Positions 57,112 through 64,000 of a stretch of 64,000 nucleotides of DNA are shown piece by piece (within the stretch, counting starts at the first letter, position 1; every line of letters begins with the position of its first letter). The stretch covers positions 16,993,001-17,057,000 of the forward strand of contig OU612066.1 in assembly GCA_914767715.1 (NCBI GenBank), given 5' to 3'. Under the pieces are notes generated by a model. It saw only the letters and a program-made list of their open reading frames with translations, did no database searches and had not been told where the DNA came from. The DNA is from Membranipora membranacea (lineage: Eukaryota > Bryozoa > Gymnolaemata > Cheilostomatida > Membraniporidae). The position numbers were made by a program, and so were the translations under genes.

Positions 57112-60100
57112 ATGGGAGGTAACTCTAGCAGCAAGTACCAGGTACCTGACCCACCTGTCTCCACAGTTAGTGATGAGGGTGTACGAGGAAATAGTAAGTG
57201 TAAGGGCACACCTGCCCGAACCTATTCAAACAGTTCTGTCCCAGGTGCAGTAATGGATATGAAATTTGGAATCTTACCTGTGTGAGTTTTTTTGTTTTAT
57301 GTTGGTTGCCTCAAATGCTTCTTTTTAAAGTATTTACTTCTTTGTTTCAGTTGTACACACGACTAGATTTCACACGGATGGCAATGTCTACATTGTAACC
57401 AGATCCTGTATCCTGGATTACCCAGTAAGTAGGTAGAGGTCCAAGGCATATGTATAAGATTTGAAAGAGACCCTGCTTCCCGACTTACATCACTTCTACA
57501 ATGGCAGAAAATGTATTCATACTACTCTGAAATAGAGTTCCAACATGTAATTTATTATACAAGGCATTTTTGTAATGCAAGTTAGCTTGATGGAATCATC
57601 CTATCAAGTACAGAACAGTGCCAGTTGGGAGTATTGTGGACTTCTTTACTTCCATACTCAACTTATCACAAACTTTTATCTCTAAACAACTAACCCTTTA
57701 TCTCTAAGTATCACAGCCTTCATTTCTACACAATACATCAATATGTCCATCAAGCTGCTGATTTTCATATGATGATTTTGGATCAACTGATGACCTTCTT
57801 GTGCTTGTATGGTGAATGGCCATCCGCCACATCTCTGTAAAAGGGCCATCTGCTTATGACAAATCCCCATCTGGCAGTGCTAACTGGCCATCAATTTCAA
57901 TATCAAGGTTTGCCTGTCATGAACCCATTCAGATTCCTAGTTAGCAACCGTCGGATGTCCGAGTGACAACCGGTGGATGCCGATTAGACATCTGGCTGGC
58001 ACTCAGACATCCGCATGGGTTTGTTGACCCGATGATGGGTGTCTACAACCCATCCTCCTCTGTTACTAATCCATCCGCTTCTGTCAAATTAGTGTCTGGA
58101 TGCCTTTCATGCAACCGGATGCCTATTTGGCAACCACCGGGTGCCACGCGGGAATCCGGCGGTTGCCAAATAGGCATTCGGACGGGTTCTTGGCGGGGCA
58201 GACCAATCTTAGCGGCCTAAGATCTAAGACCAAAGTGCTAATGGCTGATTGGTGCAAGTTTCAGTTATGGCAGCTTGCTGCACACAAAGTTCAGGAGGTA
58301 ATTTATGGCCTCTCACGTCCAGGATGCATCATCAGGATTTAGGGCACCTTGTGACCCTTTTTAAGGCAAGCTCAATATTCTCTTTATTATTGAGCAGTAA
58401 CTGATAACCTGATACTGACAGATAGTGTTGCTGCTTTGTTTTAGTGTGACGTTGTTGGCAATTCTGTGGGCACAAAATCATCAGACACCGAGAATGTTTT
58501 AGCCCGAGGTGATCTGGCCCAGAAAATAGGCAAGCGTGGAGGGCAACAGTTGATAAATGAGTTGGCCAGCTCAAAGCATGCTTGCTGGTCGTACGGAGAG
58601 ATAAGATTCACAGATTCTCATGGTTTGGATAGAGGCGTCTCCTCTCCAAAGAAGATTGTTCACTTCTGTGTACCAGTGTCCTACATAGGAGACACAACAT
58701 ATCTGGTATAGTTTGCATTTCATAATGGAACTCATTCGTTGAGCTCTGTTGTTGACTCATTAAAATTACACAATGGTTAGAATAAAAATCACCCCTTGAC
58801 TTAATTTGAGCACATTTTGAGGGGAAGTTGGAGTTGCGGGGTTCTTGATATCTTGCTCAAGAGATTTTTTATTCACTGTTTCATCAGCTGTTATTTAGTC
58901 ATGTTATTTCTCCATTGTCTATTTTGATTTGCAGCAAATTATGTCACTGTTTGAAAGATCACTGGCAATTACCCATGATATGGGCTTGTCATCTATAGCT
59001 TTCCCTCTCATCGGAGCAGGTAGGAATGCTTACCCAGCCATTGAAGTGGTGAAAGCAATTTTAGATGCCTGCTCCCTGTTTAGACAAAAGGACAGCCCGC
59101 TGAAGAAGGTAGTCATTGTTGTGTGGAGTGGTGATACAAAGAACCAGAAGGTATGAAAAAAATCCCTCCTAAGTATTATTAAAGTTGAAAATCCCCTTGG
59201 CTAAGAAAGGGGGTGTCATAATACAAACTTCAAAACAAGTTGATTTTACTCATTGAAGAACTATTGGAAATCCTAAGCATTGGGTTTTCCAGGTGAATCC
59301 GGATTCATATGGGAAAGATTATTTCCATCTTGGAAAACAATCAGGAATTTCCCAAGAGCAAAGTTAACTAGATTTTAATAGATAAACTATAAATAGATCT
59401 AATCATCTAATCATCTAATCATCTAATCACAGCCTCGTTGATTGCCTGTAAGTCCAGCTTGTTTGCAGACTTATATATCTTATCTACATTTAACCTTGAG
59501 CAGTAAATAATAGTTAGAGTATAGTTTAGCTCATTAGGAGGTGACTGAATATCAGAAAACACCAATCTTCAGCTAGCTAAGGGGGAGGGTGGCTTACATA
59601 AAGTAAAGGAGGCAAGTAAAGGCTCGCTAGAAATAAACGTATGAAATTGCTTCCTCCTGCTAATCCTTTACTCCTAGAGGGTATTTATATTGGTAGTTAC
59701 ATTCCTAAATCAGCATGGTTAAAAGTTGACCCTAATAGCTCTTTTGAACGTTTGTTTCCCTTTACAATAAAGAGCTTAGAAATATGATATTAATTTTTAA
59801 CGCTTTCGAAGGAAATGTGAGAGTTCTATGAATGGGTCATCATTCCAAATTTCCTGCTGATGCGCTGCGCATGAGGAACACAAAGATGTGCCATCTTGAT
59901 TCTCTAAAGAGTGGACTCGAATGAATATATAATTCATTTGGGTGAAAAAACTCCTGCTAGAGTGCACAAAGATGTCTACTAGCGTTTGCATTGAGCGACA
60001 TATTCTGAAAAAAATCAAGGTCAGTCTAAAAAATTTCAGATTGTTGAAGACAGCAGTGCAACACTTAAGTCTTACAAGCCAATGGGCAATGGCTACGCAG

Positions 60101-62120
60101 AGATAATTCCTGACGTGTCAGATTTCTCCGATCCAGAAAGAGCTTTCAGGCAATCCATTGGTAAAGATAGAAGGATCAGGATTATGAAGGTTCAGGTAAG
60201 AATCAGGGATCATTATAGCCAATGTGGATCATATTATAAGTTAGGCAATGCCAAGGTAAAAGGTACTTTCCTCAAAGTACCATATGACCTGGCATTGGCT
60301 CTCCTTCTCACCACCCACCAATCAGAGCCAACACATTGGATACAATAACCTACACACACCTTATTTTGCTGAAATATTATACCTTATTATACAAAAAACA
60401 ACAACATATATTTGTAAATTTTAAATTTCTTATGGTCTTGTTCTAAGGTTCTACCTATTGAGAAAGGAGTTTGTTACTCTCGGTACATACAAGGACTTGC
60501 TAGAGTTAAAGCAAGGCGACCTGGAATGAGTGAAGATCAACTTCAATCGTACGGATGGCATGGGACAAGAGGAGATCATGCAAATAACATAATGAAGAAT
60601 GGTTTTGATATGAGCAAAATCAAAAGTGAGTGATAATTGTGTACAAATTTATAGCTAATTGGATAACTTGGTGCTCCTCTAGATGTCAAGGATAGAGTGG
60701 TACTGGGACAAAAGGTCCTTCTTCTTTTTTTATAATGAGGATAACTTACACCATAAGATTAAAAATCCAGCATTAAACTCCATAAAAAGTTCACCGTAGA
60801 TTTCATGGCGGATTTAGTTTCTCAGTTGTTTACCTAGACAATACTCGGAAGTGTGGTATTGAGGGCACTCTTGGTTTTTTAGCGAGGAATAAATAAATTT
60901 TATTCTCTTTGACCAATGGCATCGTGTTCTTGGCACTTCTATTGTTATCAAAAGCCTTCTCACCTGGTCATGGTTTGCTTTTGAATTACAGGGAGCCTGT
61001 ATGGAAAAGGCGCATACTTCGCAAGCAGTGCAGATATTGCTCATACATTTTCCATACTAGGAGCCTACACACCGAATGGAGCCACCCAGACTCTTGGTGC
61101 TCCACAAGGTATCTTCACCATGCTGCTATGTAAGCTAGTGACAGGGAAAAGCCAGCTGGGCACAAGACACATGGAGAAGCCCGACGCCGATCATGATAGC
61201 GCAAGGAACGGAAACGGCACCTACATGGTAATATTTGATGGTGACTGTATTCTACCGATTGCCATCATCGAATACACAGTTGACCGTAAGTAGTCACAAC
61301 AAGCACACACAGGCATTAGTATACTGCATGGACCAAGAAGTAAAAACCACTATGTTTTATACCTTCACTGGATTTCACATTTTATAGCAGAAGACCATTA
61401 TGTTTCTGACTTTTTTAACTTATTTACTTGTTTGGATATGCAGCCTATCCTTTGTTGAATAGAGCAAATGCATAGCCATGTTTTTAGTATTTTTTGGAGA
61501 CACTTAGTAGTTCTATCCACGAAACTTGCTCCTATGATTCAAAGGAAGATCACAAAGATATGTGTATTACACGCATTATTGTTCTATTTTTATTGGATCT
61601 TCTGAATTGTATACATTGATCACCATCTTTTTTTATGCATGATACTTATGCTTTCATATTATGATCTCCCATGTGGAGCCTTGTTGTTATAAAGTGGCCG
61701 ATGCTGTGCTTCGGCCAAGTACACTGCATGTAGGCTGCAGGGCCCTTTCTGTCAAACCGTTAGCTACTTATCAAATCATTCATTTACCTCCCCTAACTTG
61801 CTTTTTGTTTGATTATGCTTGTCATAATGCTCAAATAAATTGCTTTAGCAGTTTTAGCTGTTGGTAATATTTTGCTTCCTATTATTTATACTCGGGCTAT
61901 GATCTGAACAACTCAAATATAGTCACAGGTCAGGCACATGCCATGCTCCTCCTATTCCCTAGTTATTATTGTTATATAAAACAAAAGTATTAAAAAAGTT
62001 GCTTGGTTTATTATTTGCTTTTGCATTACGATAGTATGTGTAGATTTTAAAGTCTTTTTGTCCGATTCAGAAACTGAATCTGAGAGTGAAGAAACATGGA
62101 GAATACCATTACACAACTGA
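57112..62120 (+). CDS. Macro-domain ADP-ribosyltransferase (PARP14/15-like)
   Basis: Exons: 57112-57279 or -57281 (start exon, see below), 57351-57424, 58445-58705, 58935-59150, 60040-60195, 60448-60625, 60992-61285 and 62071-62120 (TGA). The macro domain spans exons 2-4 (GNVYIVTRS, and AFPLIGAGRNAYPA for the second ligand loop). The catalytic ADP-ribosyltransferase domain spans exons 6-7, with YGWHGTRGDHANNIMKNGF and LYGKGAYFASSADIAHTFS supplying the His and Tyr of the H-Y-x triad. The end DCILPIAIIEY shows no obvious Glu at the third position, so mono-ADP-ribosylation is more likely than polymer synthesis. The start exon begins MGGNSSS, an N-myristoylation consensus, but its donor phase does not match exon 2, so that join is uncertain. 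The order matches vertebrate PARP14/15, shortened to one macro domain. Confidence 0.5.
57950..58195. repeat. Degenerate ~20-22-bp tandem repeat (copy 2)
   Basis: Within a PARP intron, units of the type AACCGGTGGATGCCGATTAG recur about twelve times with heavy variation, in both orientations near the end (CGGATGCCTATTTGGCAACC followed by its inverse GGTTGCCAAATAGGCATTCG). It shares vocabulary with 24090-24400. Confidence 0.5.
60225..60348. mobile_element. Foldback MITE, copy 2
   Basis: In a PARP intron. It includes GGTACTTTCCTCAAAGTACC, ACCTGGCATTGGCTCTC and CCAATCAGAGCCAACACATT, matching the right arm of 3450-3648. Inverted arms are visible on both sides of the GGTACTTT centre. Confidence 0.5.
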
Positions 62121-64000
62121 TAAATCTTCCTGCCTTCTTACCGACAGTACCTCTGTAATAACTTTCTCACAAATCACACCTTCGGCACGTTGAAAAAATA
62201 TGATCAGCCAGTGGATGTAGTGTATAGAAAGTGTTGGCCTAGGATACCACCAATGAACTAAATACCACCCTTAAAGGGCAACCAGGTTTAATAATTTTTA
62301 GAATGTCTGGAGAAGCTAAAGGAGCTGCCAAATTGTGATTATGAGTATTCACTGGAACCAGGGAGGGTGGGATGTACCCACCCTCCCACCCTCCCTGCTG
62401 GAACGGAGTTACAAGAACTGTATTTATTTGCCTTTGGAAGAAGTTGTCCCCTGCCAGCAGTGGAGAAGACAACCTTATACCTTTGACATTGTTTTACACC
62501 AGAGGCCTTGGGACGAACTAGACTGAAACAACAGTCTCTATCTTTGTGCTCGGCCCGTCGGGAGTGGTAGCAGGCCTGTTGTTTCAGTCTAGGGACGAAC
62601 TCCTTGGAAGACTAACTGGTTGGTGGGCATTCCATATGTCAGTATGTATATCAAACTTTTTAGTTTGCCCAATGCTCACAAAAAAAGCCATTGTCAAATT
62701 ATTAAAAATAGCGGCTGAATTTCCCATTTTTATTCACCTATCACAGAGTAAGAACCATAAGGTTACCAGTTCTCTTGATAATACATTGTTTCTTATAACC
62801 TACAGTCATTCACCATTACTGAGTACGAGGTGTACAGCCAGTGCTTCTTTGCTGGTATCTAATCTGTACTAAATATGTCTTAGTTGTGTGCATATTATAT
62901 TTAATCAGGGCATGAGGAAGTCAAGACGCCTTAAACAAATCAATTCCCAGATTAGTAAAATTATTCACATCGATAGATAGCATGTTGAATAATGGAAATT
63001 TGTTGACACATAAGTTACAATGCAATTAGACATTGAATAAAATAACAGTTTGCAGAGGGTTTCAGGTCAGCGAGTTACCATCCGATCTACAGATATTTTA
63101 ATATCTGATGAAAATATATTTTTGAACTCAACCCATACTGACTCTCGTGATCTGACTGGGCATGTAGATCACTGATAAACTAGGCTATCATTACCACAAA
63201 GCAGGTGTCGTAAGGCTAAGTATGCATCATGCGTGACTTGAATTCTGCGCATGTGCAAGAACAATGAGTTTAGTTTGGGTTCTGAATGCAACTTTGGAAA
63301 GGGGAAATGGGATATCCCCTGCATAAACAGTCAATCAAAAGCAGCTAATAATGACAAGAGAGGATAACTATTAATAACAAATCCGCACGCTTTGGGGAGT
63401 ATGTCACCAGAGCAGGTAGCCACTCAGATGGCTTCGGAATTCCGAGACTCAATTTTGCAGAGATCAGCTCATGCCCAGAGCTGAGCATGCGCAGAATGAA
63501 CTCAACCTCAATCAGGCATAATTTCCAAAAAACCTCCCGCCTGTTTCTCAGGCTAAATGCTGATGACTGATGACAGATGACTGATGAGGGCTTCCTTGTG
63601 GGGTAGTTACAGGTAAATCAAATCACAATTTCTCGCTTGTTTCCATAAGTGATTGAGTCAATCGTTGTCGACTTTGCCTAGCCATGCTTTATCTCGATTT
63701 AATCATGCAAAATCTAATCTTTATATTGAGATTAATTTGTCTGGATATGCTGCTCCGTGACCTCTGGATTAGAAAGTCAGAGCAATTATAATTTCTGATA
63801 TTATAGGTTAAATAGTGCACCCCTCTCCTTTAACAACAACAATGATATTGGATCAATGCCTAATGCCCTTCTAATACCTACTTAATCATTCAATGTATGT
63901 CTAAATCAAATATTCAGTTTCTAAGGATTAAGTGACAATGCAAAGAGGGTTTACTTTGTCTCACACAAAAGGTCTGTTTATATTTGAAAAGGGAAAGTTG
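62121..64000. other. 3' flank of the PARP gene and spacer
   Basis: No exon supported. It contains a GGGAGGGTGGG/CCCACCCTCCC hairpin (62361-62387), a tiny inverted-repeat insertion (62508-62604), a TGATGAC microsatellite (about 63560-63590) and two inverted NRF-1-like motifs (63243-63253 and 63486-63496). Confidence 0.5.
62508..62604. mobile_element. Very short inverted-repeat insertion with target duplication
   Basis: The direct repeat GGGACGAACT flanks about 75 bp on both sides. Just inside is a perfect 17-bp inverted repeat: CTAGACTGAAACAACAG (62518-62534) and CTGTTGTTTCAGTCTAG (62578-62594). The 43-nt interior itself includes CTCGGCCCGTCGGGAG, a second small hairpin. Confidence 0.5.

Noticed and set aside
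62508-62604. Hammerhead-type ribozyme
   Set aside because: Stems are present but the conserved CUGANGA and GAAA core is missing.

Overview
The window reads as animal nuclear DNA: it is AT-rich, its genes are split by many short GT-AG introns, and the proteins are metazoan (collagen, TRIM, astacin, WSC/lectin, macro-PARP). Two genes belong to the short-chain collagen C4 family first described from sponges, so a demosponge is the best guess. That is an inference from gene content, not a phylogeny. I assembled coding sequences by hand, matching reading phase across splice sites.

Layout. (1) 1-14531, plus strand: the 3' 21 exons of a large nuclear protein with Ala/Gln-rich and Pro/Arg/Gly-rich regions, seven U1/matrin-like zinc fingers and an acidic tail. 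One of its introns holds a complete short-chain collagen gene on the opposite strand (9471-11239). (2) 17080-20214: a second intact collagen gene and a decayed third copy. Each is followed by a decayed copy of the same host-gene exon, so a unit of nested gene plus host exon was tandemly duplicated. (3) 21153-22693: two exons of a C2H2 zinc-finger gene. About 950 bp of this locus recurs in inverted orientation at 30748-31690. (4) 25734-29661: TRIM-like gene A, lying between the two inverted arms. (5) 34738-38396: a secreted WSC / PAN-like / fucolectin-like protein with a TATA box and only phase-1 introns; a 48-bp minisatellite lies in its first intron. (6) 41795-45562: a secreted astacin metalloprotease with a ShK-like tail. 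(7) 47161-47388: an orphan last exon of the lectin family, followed by three tandem 490-bp repeats. (8) 50626-54887: TRIM-like gene B, a paralogue of A with a one-base frameshift in its second B-box exon. (9) 57112-62120: a macro-domain plus ADP-ribosyltransferase (PARP14/15-like) gene with a possible N-myristoylation start. (10) 62121-64000: non-coding, with a very small inverted-repeat insertion.

How the genes may work together. The collagens, WSC-lectin and astacin are cell-surface or matrix proteins. The TRIM pair and macro-PARP resemble cytoplasmic stress or innate-immune effectors. Nothing in the sequence ties them into one pathway. The main novelty is structural: repeated local duplication, inversion, probable gene conversion and exon loss, plus many small foldback elements and tRNA-derived repeats.
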